64,000 bases of DNA from Hyphomicrobium_A sp964493785 (GTDB lineage: Bacteria > Pseudomonadota > Alphaproteobacteria > Rhizobiales > Hyphomicrobiaceae): assembly GCA_964493785.1 (NCBI GenBank), contig CAZBPM010000021.1:1-64000 (forward strand). The letters are read 5' to 3'. Under the pieces are notes generated by a model, which was not told where the DNA came from, made no database searches, and saw nothing but the letters and a program-made list of their open reading frames with translations. Below are positions 7,902-15,406 of this stretch, one piece after another (the first letter of the stretch is position 1; each line of letters begins with the position of its first letter). The translations under genes and the position numbers were made by a program.

Positions 7902-9942
7902 CTTAGTGTTCGAAAATAGCGTTGGCGACAAAGCTCTGGTGCAGCTCGGACCGGTAATTGCTGAGGGCGTGGCCGGGCGCATTCATTCGGTCCTCAATGC
8001 GAAAGGAGTTGTCGCCAAGCTCTACAAGGAGAAAGGAGACCTACCCGTCTACAGCAAGAAGATAAGGGCGATGATGGGGTCGCCTCCCAATCTTCCCGCG
8101 TTCGAGTTTCACGGCCGCACCTATGTCCAGATCGCATGGCCGCTGGGCCCGCTGAGCCAAAACGATGAGTTTGCTGGCTTCCTGATGCCGGAAGTCGATA
8201 CAGCTGCGGCGACCGAGCTTGAGAACATCCTGCAAAAGAAACAGCGGCAGCGGAAAGGTCTGCCAGAATTCTACGGCGGGCGCGTCCTGCTAGCGACCAA
8301 TCTCGCTGCGCTCATGGCCGAATTACATTCGCTCGGTCACTACATGATCGACATGAAACCGGCCAACGTCCGATTCTATCCGCATTCTTGGTATCTGGCG
8401 ATACTCGACACCGACGGCTTCAGCATTGGAGGGACAAAGCGCCTCCCCGCCGATCATTTCACCGACGAATACATTGCGCCAGAGGCTGACGGCAAGGCGC
8501 CATCGGATCTCGGCGTGCAGCAAGACCTCTTCGCGCTGGCGACAATCATCTTTCGCCTGCTTAACAACGGCATTCATCCTTTTCAGGGGGTCGATGTAGC
8601 TTCAGGGCTACCTACGACGATCCAACCCAGAATTTTTTCCGGACTTTATTCTTACGGCCTGAAGACCTGCGCGAAGGCCAAGGCCTCAAGATCCAGCATT
8701 CACGAGTATTTCGAGCACGACACGCGGCTGCTGTTCGATCGCGCGTTTACGACGGTGGATCGTCGGCCATCGGCCGAGGAGTGGCGATCGCATCTTGCCG
8801 GTCTCATAAAGGGTCGAGGCCTGGTCCAGTGCGCGAAGCACCCAGATTTGCACGCGCACTTTTCCAAAGGCTGCGGTCATTGCGCGGTGGAGAGCCAGTT
8901 CGCAAACTTGCGGACCGCCAGCGTGCCGCCGGTCAAACCTAAAGCACCATCAGCCGGCTCCAACTCGCCTTGGGGGCGTCCGGGATTAGTGCTCTCGACA
9001 ACTGCTCCTGCACCCCCCGCTGCGGTAGCATCACCCCCCGTGCAAGCTCGGGGCATGTCTTCTAGCACCTGGTTCTATTTGGGTTTGGCTCTTTTCGCGG
9101 CAGTTGTTGTCTTGTCTAAGCGACCGCCGCCGCCGGTCGCAACTTCACCTGCACCAGAAATTGCGGCTCCGGCACCGACATCAATACCGAGCCCGTCCCC
9201 TTATTCGGCACCCGACGTAGAAGCTGCGCGCGAGCAAGAGAAATTGGCACTTCTACAGGCTGAGCGCGAACGTCAGGAGCATGCAGAGCGGCTTCGCAAC
9301 CGCATCTCGTTCGAAGTAACGAACAAATATTCTCGGAAGGTCTGGCTCACCTTTTATTCCGGCGACCACACCAAAGCGTGGCCGGGCGACGGAAGCTACT
9401 ATTTCCTGGGCAAAGGGGAGAACCAATCGTTTGATCTCACGTGCGAATACGGTGAGCAGATTTGCTACGGCGCTTGGAGCGAGGGGGGTGCTTTAAGCAC
9501 CTCGTGGGGCAGCGGATACAAGGGGAAGTCAGGGTGCTCCAGTTGCTGTACTCAGTGCGGGAGCGGCACGAGCGCAGTCGTGCTGAACGGTAGCAACTCC
9601 TACACGCCTAAACCGTCAATTACATTCCGAGTTAGAAGTAGTCATTATAGCCCGCTGCTCGTGGCGTTCTACGCCCGCAGTGGCAGATCCGGATGGCCAG
9701 GTGGCGATGGACCTGGTCGCGTGAACGGTTACATGATTGGCGACGATGCTGTGCATGACTACAACTTAAACTGTCGTCGCGGAGAAAAAATCTGCTTTGG
9801 AGCCTGGGAGCATCGGAACACTGAAGGGCAATATTGGGGATGCGGTCCAGGATGCTTCAGAGCTTGCACGGACTGCTGCTACACCTGCGACGGCGAGGAA
9901 ACTAGCATCATAAACCTAACTGGCTCGCATGGCCTTGAGTAA
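7894..9942 (+). CDS. Transmembrane Ser/Thr kinase with duplicated Cys-rich C-terminal domain
   Basis: 682 residues from ATG 7894, overlapping the PP2C stop. The N-terminal kinase domain (about 1-305) has VVAKLYK (Lys about 42), catalytic loop DMKPANV (Asp about 153) and DTDGF (Asp about 172), so it should be active. A short Cys/His cluster follows (CAKHPDLHAHFSKGCGHC), then a Pro/Ala linker, one transmembrane helix (about 390-408), another Pro-rich linker and a short coiled coil (441-471). The C-terminus holds two copies of a ~100-residue domain (about 470-566 and 575-677), both with a WPG motif, GE-x-IC-x-GAW and a terminal Cys cluster. I do not recognise this domain. It would face the periplasm and could be the sensor. 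Confidence 0.88.
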   Translation: MNDLVFENSVGDKALVQLGPVIAEGVAGRIHSVLNAKGVVAKLYKEKGDLPVYSKKIRAMMGSPPNLPAFEFHGRTYVQIAWPLGPLSQNDEFAGFLMPEVDTAAATELENILQKKQRQRKGLPEFYGGRVLLATNLAALMAELHSLGHYMIDMKPANVRFYPHSWYLAILDTDGFSIGGTKRLPADHFTDEYIAPEADGKAPSDLGVQQDLFALATIIFRLLNNGIHPFQGVDVASGLPTTIQPRIFSGLYSYGLKTCAKAKASRSSIHEYFEHDTRLLFDRAFTTVDRRPSAEEWRSHLAGLIKGRGLVQCAKHPDLHAHFSKGCGHCAVESQFANLRTASVPPVKPKAPSAGSNSPWGRPGLVLSTTAPAPPAAVASPPVQARGMSSSTWFYLGLALFAAVVVLSKRPPPPVATSPAPEIAAPAPTSIPSPSPYSAPDVEAAREQEKLALLQAERERQEHAERLRNRISFEVTNKYSRKVWLTFYSGDHTKAWPGDGSYYFLGKGENQSFDLTCEYGEQICYGAWSEGGALSTSWGSGYKGKSGCSSCCTQCGSGTSAVVLNGSNSYTPKPSITFRVRSSHYSPLLVAFYARSGRSGWPGGDGPGRVNGYMIGDDAVHDYNLNCRRGEKICFGAWEHRNTEGQYWGCGPGCFRACTDCCYTCDGEETSIINLTGSHGLE

Positions 9943-9947
9943 TCCGC

Positions 9948-10175
9948 TTATCGGAGGGCAATCAGGACAAGGAACAGCACAGCAATGATGACCAGCAGAG
10001 GCACGATGTGCTCGAACAACGGGGCAAACGGATCTCGGAAAAACAAGCGAATGTAGTCAAGGGGGAACGACCATATTCCGGGGCTCGGTCCATGACAGAA
10101 CGGACAATCGGCGGCGCTGCGCGCAACACCATGCCTGAAACAATGACGACAGCGCTTTAGAGAAGAGAGCAACAT
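9948..10175 (-). CDS. Small zinc-ribbon membrane protein
   Basis: A 75-residue protein convergent with the kinase gene. The N-terminus has CRHC and CPFC pairs, a rubredoxin-like zinc ribbon. Residues about 50-75 are a hydrophobic C-terminal helix. Tail-anchored zinc ribbons of this size are common but of unknown role. It may belong to the adjacent signalling block, though on the opposite strand. Confidence 0.55.
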   Translation of the reverse strand: MLLSSLKRCRHCFRHGVARSAADCPFCHGPSPGIWSFPLDYIRLFFRDPFAPLFEHIVPLLVIIAVLFLVLIALR

Positions 10176-10652
10176 GAATTCACTAGCTAGAAGAAGTTAC
10201 GTGCCTACAATACACGGGTCGTGATTGCGAAGCGAGTGCGCGACGACCGCGTTGCACGGGATCCACACGGGCGTGTTTTGCGGCGCCCGGAGGCATCATC
10301 AACACAGAAGTGACAGCCCTGCCGAGAAGATGCTGGCGGGCTTTGTTAAAAAAGACGCTTGCCCCGCCAAGGCGCTGGCTAGCAAATTGTACGGCAAAGG
10401 AGTCGCGAGAGCGGTCAGGCGTGAACGTAGATCTCTTCTGGGCGTCATGCGCCGGAGGTGATACGTCCGCTCTCTTTCTGTTCGCGGACTTGATCGACGA
10501 AGGCACAAAGCGCCCGTCGTGCGCCTGCCGACTTCAGCTATTGGGACTTTCCGACCGTCGTCTGGTCCTCGGCCGGTCCGTTGTCCGTCTCGGCAGCTGA
10601 GCGAGCGCCGCCGCGCGGGCCGGCAGTAACCGCGCGCCAAGATGGCACGCGG
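10176..10652. other. 477-nt stretch without a convincing gene
   Basis: Open frames on both strands overlap each other and look like GC-rich shadows. On the minus strand around 10450-10535 a frame without a start reads like the end of a real protein (ARRALCAFVDQVREQKE), ending near 10454; it may be a gene remnant or the end of a very short peptide. No repeat or RNA was recognised. Confidence 0.4.
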
Positions 10653-11828
10653 CTACGAGAGTGCGATTCCGCGCGCCTTGGCCCAACGCTCCAAGATTTT
10701 CATCTCATCGGTGCGGGCCGGGCGGTTGGCGAGGCCGCGGACCTGCACGACTCGGTGCTGCCGGTCGAGCTCGATCGTGAGCAGCCGCTGGGTGGCGGCG
10801 GAAACGCGCCGGCGCAGCGACCAGATCGATGAATGTCCCGCGATGCACTTTTGCGCGTAGCTCGCGACGCAGTGGTGCATGGCGCGCGTCTCGGAGACGA
10901 GTTCTGCCGCAGTGCGCAGCTGGGTCATCACATACTCCTCCCGCTTGGACCGATCCTTGTTCGACGTGGTCCACGACCAGTCCGCGATCTTCGCCCCCGG
11001 CCAGCTCCCGCCGGCGGATGCTGCAGGCGCCAGTATTTCGCCACGCGCACGAGCACGCGCCCGCTCGGCGCGGAGATGAGCAGCTTCGATCCGCTGGATC
11101 GCGTGAAGATCGCGATGCCACGCGTGCATCTGCCGGGTTAACGACGCGAGGGTGCGGCCCTTGAGGCTGTAGCGCCGGTCGTGTTGGCGGCAATGGGCCA
11201 GGTAATCGCTGAGATCCTCCATCTCTTCAACTGAGGCCGGATGCGCACAGAAGAAGCGCACGACCTCGCGCCAGAAGCCGAGGTCTGCCTCAGGCCGCGG
11301 CCACTGCGCAATGCGCGTCGACGCGATCCGCATCGCGATGCCGGGATCGTCCGCATAAGAACGGGCAATCGCCTGCCAAATCGCCTGCGCAAAGCTGAGA
11401 CGCCCCAGCGGATTGAGGAAGGCGTGCACCTCCTTGCGTGACAGCCAAGCGTCGGCGCCCGCATGGTAGAGCGAGCCGCCACCGGCAGCGACGATGTACC
11501 AACGCTTGCGCAACGCGATGTCCTCAGGTGCGAGGCCCGTGGTGTCGATCCAGATGTGCTCCAGGTGCTCGGCGGCCGGATAACGCGCGAAGAGGTAGCG
11601 GGCCGCCGCGACGCGCAGACGAGCGGCGTCGCGTGTCTTCATCTGCGGGCGCCAGGCGCAAGCGTCACGCACGATTGCGGTCTCGAAACCGCGCTTTACC
11701 GCATCGATGGCCTGCTGGAAATCCGGTGCCGGACGCGCGCGCTGCGACACACGCCGCAGCGAGGCCTCATAGGCTTCAACCCGCGCGCGCTCGGCCTCCT
11801 GCCGACGCTGTATCAATGAACGTGCCAT
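10653..11828 (-). CDS. PcfJ-like protein
   Basis: 391 residues. The C-terminal third matches the PcfJ-like domain: MHHCVASYAQKCIAGHSSIW followed by a beta-strand core RLLTIELD and VVQVRGLANRPA. The N-terminal two thirds are Arg/Ala-rich and helical. PcfJ proteins are encoded on conjugative and integrative elements; their biochemical role is unclear. It lies between the integrase pair and the cargo genes, consistent with an element-encoded function. The start ATG gives MARSLIQRRQ. Confidence 0.7.
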   Translation of the reverse strand: MARSLIQRRQEAERARVEAYEASLRRVSQRARPAPDFQQAIDAVKRGFETAIVRDACAWRPQMKTRDAARLRVAAARYLFARYPAAEHLEHIWIDTTGLAPEDIALRKRWYIVAAGGGSLYHAGADAWLSRKEVHAFLNPLGRLSFAQAIWQAIARSYADDPGIAMRIASTRIAQWPRPEADLGFWREVVRFFCAHPASVEEMEDLSDYLAHCRQHDRRYSLKGRTLASLTRQMHAWHRDLHAIQRIEAAHLRAERARARARGEILAPAASAGGSWPGAKIADWSWTTSNKDRSKREEYVMTQLRTAAELVSETRAMHHCVASYAQKCIAGHSSIWSLRRRVSAATQRLLTIELDRQHRVVQVRGLANRPARTDEMKILERWAKARGIALS

Positions 11829-12001
11829 TGGTGTTCAACCAGAATGAGTGACGGAAAGCCGGACGCACTGCGAGCGTCGGCACGGTGTGTGTCGATCGCG
11901 GCGGCATCCTCACGGCTCGTCTCCTCTTGGTTGAACGTCGTCGGAACGATCTGTGGCGTCAAGTGTCGGGGCTAGGTTCGAGACTGCAGCGCTCTATCCC
12001 G

Positions 12002-12244
12002 TCATGGTGGCTGGCTGGCATCCGCCACCGATCCGATGGCTTCCGAGGTCGAGGCCAACGTCTGGCCCATCCACTCCTGTAGGTCGGTGATCGCGTAAAG
12101 CACGCGCGCGCTGTTGCCCCGCCCGGCCTTTGTGTACGGAGGGCCACCGCCATTTGTCCGCAGCTGCTGAAGCTTCGCGGGTGAAAGCCGGGCAATCTTC
12201 GCGGCTTCGATCGTGGTCATCAGGGTCGGCAGTGTGTTCGACAT
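12002..12244 (-). CDS. AlpA-like/HTH_17 DNA-binding protein
   Basis: An 80-residue protein beginning MSNTLPTLMTTIEAAKIARL. The pattern TTIEAAKIARLSPAKLQQLRTNGGGPPYTKAGR is a MerR-like winged helix of the kind found in excisionases and AlpA regulators. The stop lies 75 nt from the integrase stop region and both are on the same strand. It may act as a recombination directionality factor or as activator of the element. The longer open frame to 12319 was not used because its N-terminus reads as non-coding. Confidence 0.65.
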   Translation of the reverse strand: MSNTLPTLMTTIEAAKIARLSPAKLQQLRTNGGGPPYTKAGRGNSARVLYAITDLQEWMGQTLASTSEAIGSVADASQPP

Positions 12245-12319
12245 GATACTTCGCTCCGGTCCATGCCTTGAACTCGTTCTGGGGAGGCCCGCCATCCCGG
12301 CCGCTGCGCTCCCCAACAT

Positions 12320-13687
12320 CTATGCGTGCTTTGAAGCCGAACCCTCCGACAGCTTGTCCATCTCTTCCATAAGCTCCGCGAGCTTGCCTTTGAGGTTGTC
12401 GAACGTGCTTGCCGACTGCTGCTGCTGGGCCGGTGAAGCGCCAGGCAGCTTGCCGGAGCTCATCGCCTCTGCAAGCGCGGTCCCCGTCGCCTCGGCCAGG
12501 TGGCTCACCGGATGGGCGGCGAGGTGCGCATAGCGCGCGGTCGTGATCGGTGTGTTGTGTCCAAGTAGCTTGCCGATGATGGGCAGCGTGCCGCCGCTCA
12601 TGACTGCAAAGCTCGCGAAGGAGTGGCGCAGGTCGTGGATGCGCACATCCGGGATTCCGGCCAGCCGCCGGACACGGATCCAAGACGCCTGTAGCGCTTT
12701 TAAATGTTGGCCTTCGGTATGGCCCATTAATACCCAGGGGAAATTCACAAGCCGGGGAATGGAATTCAAGACATCAATGGCCTGCTGATTGAGTACAATT
12801 GGCTTCGACCCAGTCTTGCTGTCGGGCAGCAAGATGAGGCGCCGCTCGAAGTCGACGTAGGACCACTTGAGGGTCAGAATTTCGCCCAGCCGAGCACCGG
12901 TAAAGATGAGTAATCGCAGGCCCGCTATGGCGGAAGGCATCATATCGCCAGAAGCCTCGAATTCGCCCAGGGCGTTTCCGACCCGCATCAGCTCATCGGC
13001 CGAGAGAAAGCGCTCGCATTTCTTTTCCTTGTAGCGCTGGACTTTGCGCACGGGATTGCTGTTCTCGGGGCGCCAGCCCCACACCTCTGCCAGGTTGAAC
13101 ATCTTCGACAGCTGACCAAGGACACGATTGGCCGACCCTGGGCCGCCGCGGATATCGCGGCCGCCGGAGCCGCCTTCGCGACGCCGCGCTGTTCGCTTCG
13201 ATGTCTTCCCCTCCCGGATGGTGCGCTTCAGGTCCTCGACATCGGCGCGCGTGATCTCCGCTACGGTCCGGTCGCCCCACTGTGGAAGAATGTGATTGCG
13301 GTTGTTGCGCTCATAACCCAGCACAGTCAGTGGTTTGTTGTGCTGCCGGGAATGGTCGTCGAGGAAGCGCTCACACAAGTCCGCGATGGTCGGCTGGTTA
13401 CGCTTGGACGCGCGTATGGCAACAACATTGACCCCGTTGCGGATCTGACCCCAGAGGCGCTGTGCTTCCTCGCGCGCTGTCTCGACTGTCCAGGGAGCGC
13501 CATGCTGGCCGATCGTGAACCAGCGCTGCCTCCCGTTCATACGAACTTTGAGGATGTAAACGGCACGCTGGCGCTGGCGGCGAACGGCGAAGCCCTTTAC
13601 AGTGGAGTCAAAGATCATCTCTCCCTCAGAGAGGGAATCGACGATCCTTTTTGATAGTCGCGCTGATCCGGCCAATGGAATGCCCAA
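12320..13687 (-). CDS. Tyrosine site-specific integrase
   Basis: 455 residues. The N-terminal arm-binding domain (ARLSKRIVDSLSEGEMIFD...GFAVR, about 8-60) is the DUF4102-type found in integrases that target tRNA genes. A SAM-like core-binding domain follows, then the catalytic domain with all expected residues: Arg in FTGARLGE, Lys in DSKTGSK, HDLRHSFA, His in KLLGHNT and Tyr in ARYAH. It should therefore be active. The first possible start is TTG at 13687, because an in-frame stop lies just upstream. It is encoded 140 nt from the tRNA-Leu fragment and transcribed away from it, the usual layout for an island integrated at a tRNA. Confidence 0.92.
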   Translation of the reverse strand: MGIPLAGSARLSKRIVDSLSEGEMIFDSTVKGFAVRRQRQRAVYILKVRMNGRQRWFTIGQHGAPWTVETAREEAQRLWGQIRNGVNVVAIRASKRNQPTIADLCERFLDDHSRQHNKPLTVLGYERNNRNHILPQWGDRTVAEITRADVEDLKRTIREGKTSKRTARRREGGSGGRDIRGGPGSANRVLGQLSKMFNLAEVWGWRPENSNPVRKVQRYKEKKCERFLSADELMRVGNALGEFEASGDMMPSAIAGLRLLIFTGARLGEILTLKWSYVDFERRLILLPDSKTGSKPIVLNQQAIDVLNSIPRLVNFPWVLMGHTEGQHLKALQASWIRVRRLAGIPDVRIHDLRHSFASFAVMSGGTLPIIGKLLGHNTPITTARYAHLAAHPVSHLAEATGTALAEAMSSGKLPGASPAQQQQSASTFDNLKGKLAELMEEMDKLSEGSASKHA

Positions 13688-13694
13688 CGAAAAA

Positions 13695-13721
13695 TGGTTG
13701 CTAGCAACCAGCTAGCAACCA
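13695..13721. promoter_or_regulatory. Palindrome plus half-site upstream of the integrase
   Basis: TGGTTGCTAGCAACCA (13695-13710) is a perfect 16-bp palindrome. It is followed directly by a second copy of GCTAGCAACCA (13711-13721; the first lies at 13700-13710). The pair sits 8-34 nt upstream of the integrase start, between the gene and the attachment site. It could be an operator for autoregulation or integrase/excisionase arm sites. Confidence 0.5.
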
Positions 13722-13826
13722 GATGGGCCCCACAAGGTGAGAAATCAAGTCGGAATAGAATGCAATGAGACAGGAAATAGCGAAACAATGGCGCCGGTAT
13801 TCAAGTGGTAATAGAGAAAACAATAG

Positions 13827-13882
13827 GCTTAAAATCCTGAGGCGGCAACGCCGTGTGGGTTCGATTCCCACCGTCCGCACCA
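13827..13882 (+). other. Attachment site: displaced 3' end of tRNA-Leu(UAA)
   Basis: The sequence begins in the anticodon region (CTTAAAATCC), continues through a long class II variable arm (GAGGCGGCAACGCC) and a perfect T arm (GTGGGTTCGATTCCCAC), and ends with acceptor strand GTCCGCACCA. The 5' half (expected to start near GCGGAC) is absent upstream, so this is not a functional tRNA gene. The 3' end points right, so the intact tRNA-Leu lies left of the island and outside this window. This marks the right boundary (attR-type) of the island that carries the adjacent integrase. Confidence 0.85.
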
Positions 13883-13949
13883 ATATTTCAATGGATTAGA
13901 CGCCGTCCGGCTGTTCCTGACCGTGCTTTTCACCCCATTAGCGACCATC

Positions 13950-14052
13950 CAGCACCCACTTTCGTGGCCGCTGTTGCCGCACGCTACACGGAGTAGCAGA
14001 AACGGCCGAGGCTCTAAACGCCGCTGCATGAAAGATCAGTGCCAGGTCCCAG
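13950..14052 (+). mobile_element. IS3-family remnant, transposase 3' end
   Basis: The stretch reads as the C-terminal end of an IS3-family OrfB (VAAVAARYTE, stop, QKRPRL, stop) followed by the element end with GAAAGATCAGTG. It matches, in inverted orientation, the end of the remnant at 22263-23140, sharing CTACACGGAG, CGGCCGAGGCTCTAAACG and GAAAGATCAGTG. An in-frame stop and loss of everything upstream show decay. The rest of 13883-14183 holds nothing else recognisable. Confidence 0.65.
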
Positions 14053-14183
14053 TATCCCGGGGCCCCGTCTTACTAATTTACGCCGCCAGCAGAACGGCGT
14101 CCGACCAGCGGCGAAGGATCTGGCCCCTTCGATCCTCACTGCCGGGCTACGCACCAGCGAACGCCGAAACGACGACTGCATCG

Positions 14184-15374
14184 TCATTTTTGGCGGACCA
14201 TTCGTGGCAGCGCGCGCATCAACCGTCCCGCGATGCGTTTCGCCACCAAAGATGAGCCGCCGGCTTGATGCGCCATGGCCAACTGAAGTCGCCAAGACTG
14301 AACCCGCGCCCACGTGTGCGCTGTTCCCCGCAGGGCCGGCCTGAGCATCCGTGATGTTAACGGCCGCCGAGTATAAAGGCTTCTAAATAGGATCGACCAC
14401 TGCTCCGCAACACGATCTAGGTCACAGCGATTTCTCACGTCGTTATAAGCATGGCTCGCGATCTTCGACCGAAGCTCGGCATCGGATACCAACTCGTTAA
14501 TCGCGTGAAGCCACGAGCTTGCTCTGTCATCAACGAGCAGCCCTGTGACACGGTCCTCGATAACTTCCGAATAGGGCGGGATATCAGAGAAGATACCAGC
14601 GATCTTGCAACCACTGTATTCGCGATATTTGTTGTCCGTCTTACAGCGGTTGGCGACGTTATCGATCAGAGGCGCCAGCCCAATCGCCCAATTTCGTTGC
14701 TGCTGGAAACGCACGTAAAGCTCATAGTCCCCCACATAGGGGAAAAAGCGCACGCGATCTCCAATCGAAACACCGCGCGGCATCGCGCCAGCAAATTCAA
14801 AGACGACGGATGGAAGTCTCTCGAGCGTTGAAGCAATTACCGGTGCTATCAATTCCAGGTCGTCGACCCGCGACGTGCTACCGGCAAACCCGATCCTGAT
14901 CTCGTCGGTTGGTGGGACATCGATCCCCTGGACTAGAGAGAAGTCGAACGGAGCTGGCAGTAACGCTACCCGCTTTGTGAAGCGCTGAAGAAACTGGGCA
15001 AGTTCATGTGAGCTGGTGATAACAATTCGAGCATTGCGCACGGCATATTCAAGTGATGAACGCACGACCGGGTGGCGATAGTAGTCGGCGATTTCTGATG
15101 TCCCACCGATATGCCAGAAATTGTCGTCGATATAGTACGCATAGCCGCGGTCGGCCTCTGCCAGAGCACGCATCCAGACCACGGACAAAGGGTCGGCGCA
15201 CCTTATAAAGAGAGGAAGCTTATCGGCCGCAAAATCCTCTTCGTTAAGATCTGCCAGAAGCCTCTTACTGTATCTTATTCCGTGCACCGCGCAGGTAGCG
15301 ACGACCCGCTCGACGATGCGCGTCGTGGCGATCTCAGCCTCTACAATGATCAGGACCTCAATCGACTTCGCCAT
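14184..15374 (-). CDS. Glycosyltransferase, GT4-like (GT-B fold)
   Basis: 396 residues, cytoplasmic, no membrane helix. The central segment (RIGFAGSTSRVDDLELIAPV) begins the C-terminal Rossmann domain. The donor-site region NKYREYSGCKIAGIFSDIPPY precedes VIEDRVTGLLVDD, a GT4-style nucleotide-sugar binding region. It resembles the middle domain of the 1232-residue protein encoded 33 nt upstream (the shared SDVPPY/SDIPPY context is visible). It probably adds one sugar to the polysaccharide exported by the ABC system of the same transcription unit. Sugar specificity cannot be read. Confidence 0.75.
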   Translation of the reverse strand: MAKSIEVLIIVEAEIATTRIVERVVATCAVHGIRYSKRLLADLNEEDFAADKLPLFIRCADPLSVVWMRALAEADRGYAYYIDDNFWHIGGTSEIADYYRHPVVRSSLEYAVRNARIVITSSHELAQFLQRFTKRVALLPAPFDFSLVQGIDVPPTDEIRIGFAGSTSRVDDLELIAPVIASTLERLPSVVFEFAGAMPRGVSIGDRVRFFPYVGDYELYVRFQQQRNWAIGLAPLIDNVANRCKTDNKYREYSGCKIAGIFSDIPPYSEVIEDRVTGLLVDDRASSWLHAINELVSDAELRSKIASHAYNDVRNRCDLDRVAEQWSILFRSLYTRRPLTSRMLRPALRGTAHTWARVQSWRLQLAMAHQAGGSSLVAKRIAGRLMRALPRMVRQK

Positions 15375-15406
15375 CCCGGCCTCAATCCGCTTCGGTGGTC
15401 CGCTCG

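Noticed and set aside
10183..10640. Several short frames on both strands
   Set aside because: Mutually overlapping, no ribosome sites or family similarity; recorded only as an empty stretch.
13801..13882. Complete tRNA-Leu gene
   Set aside because: No 5' acceptor strand pairing with GTCCGCA and no D arm upstream; only the 3' part is present.
13829..14029. Minus-strand frame ending CGRWESNPHGVAASGF
   Set aside because: It is the reverse complement of the tRNA-Leu 3' fragment; this peptide is a frequent false gene call over tRNA-Leu.
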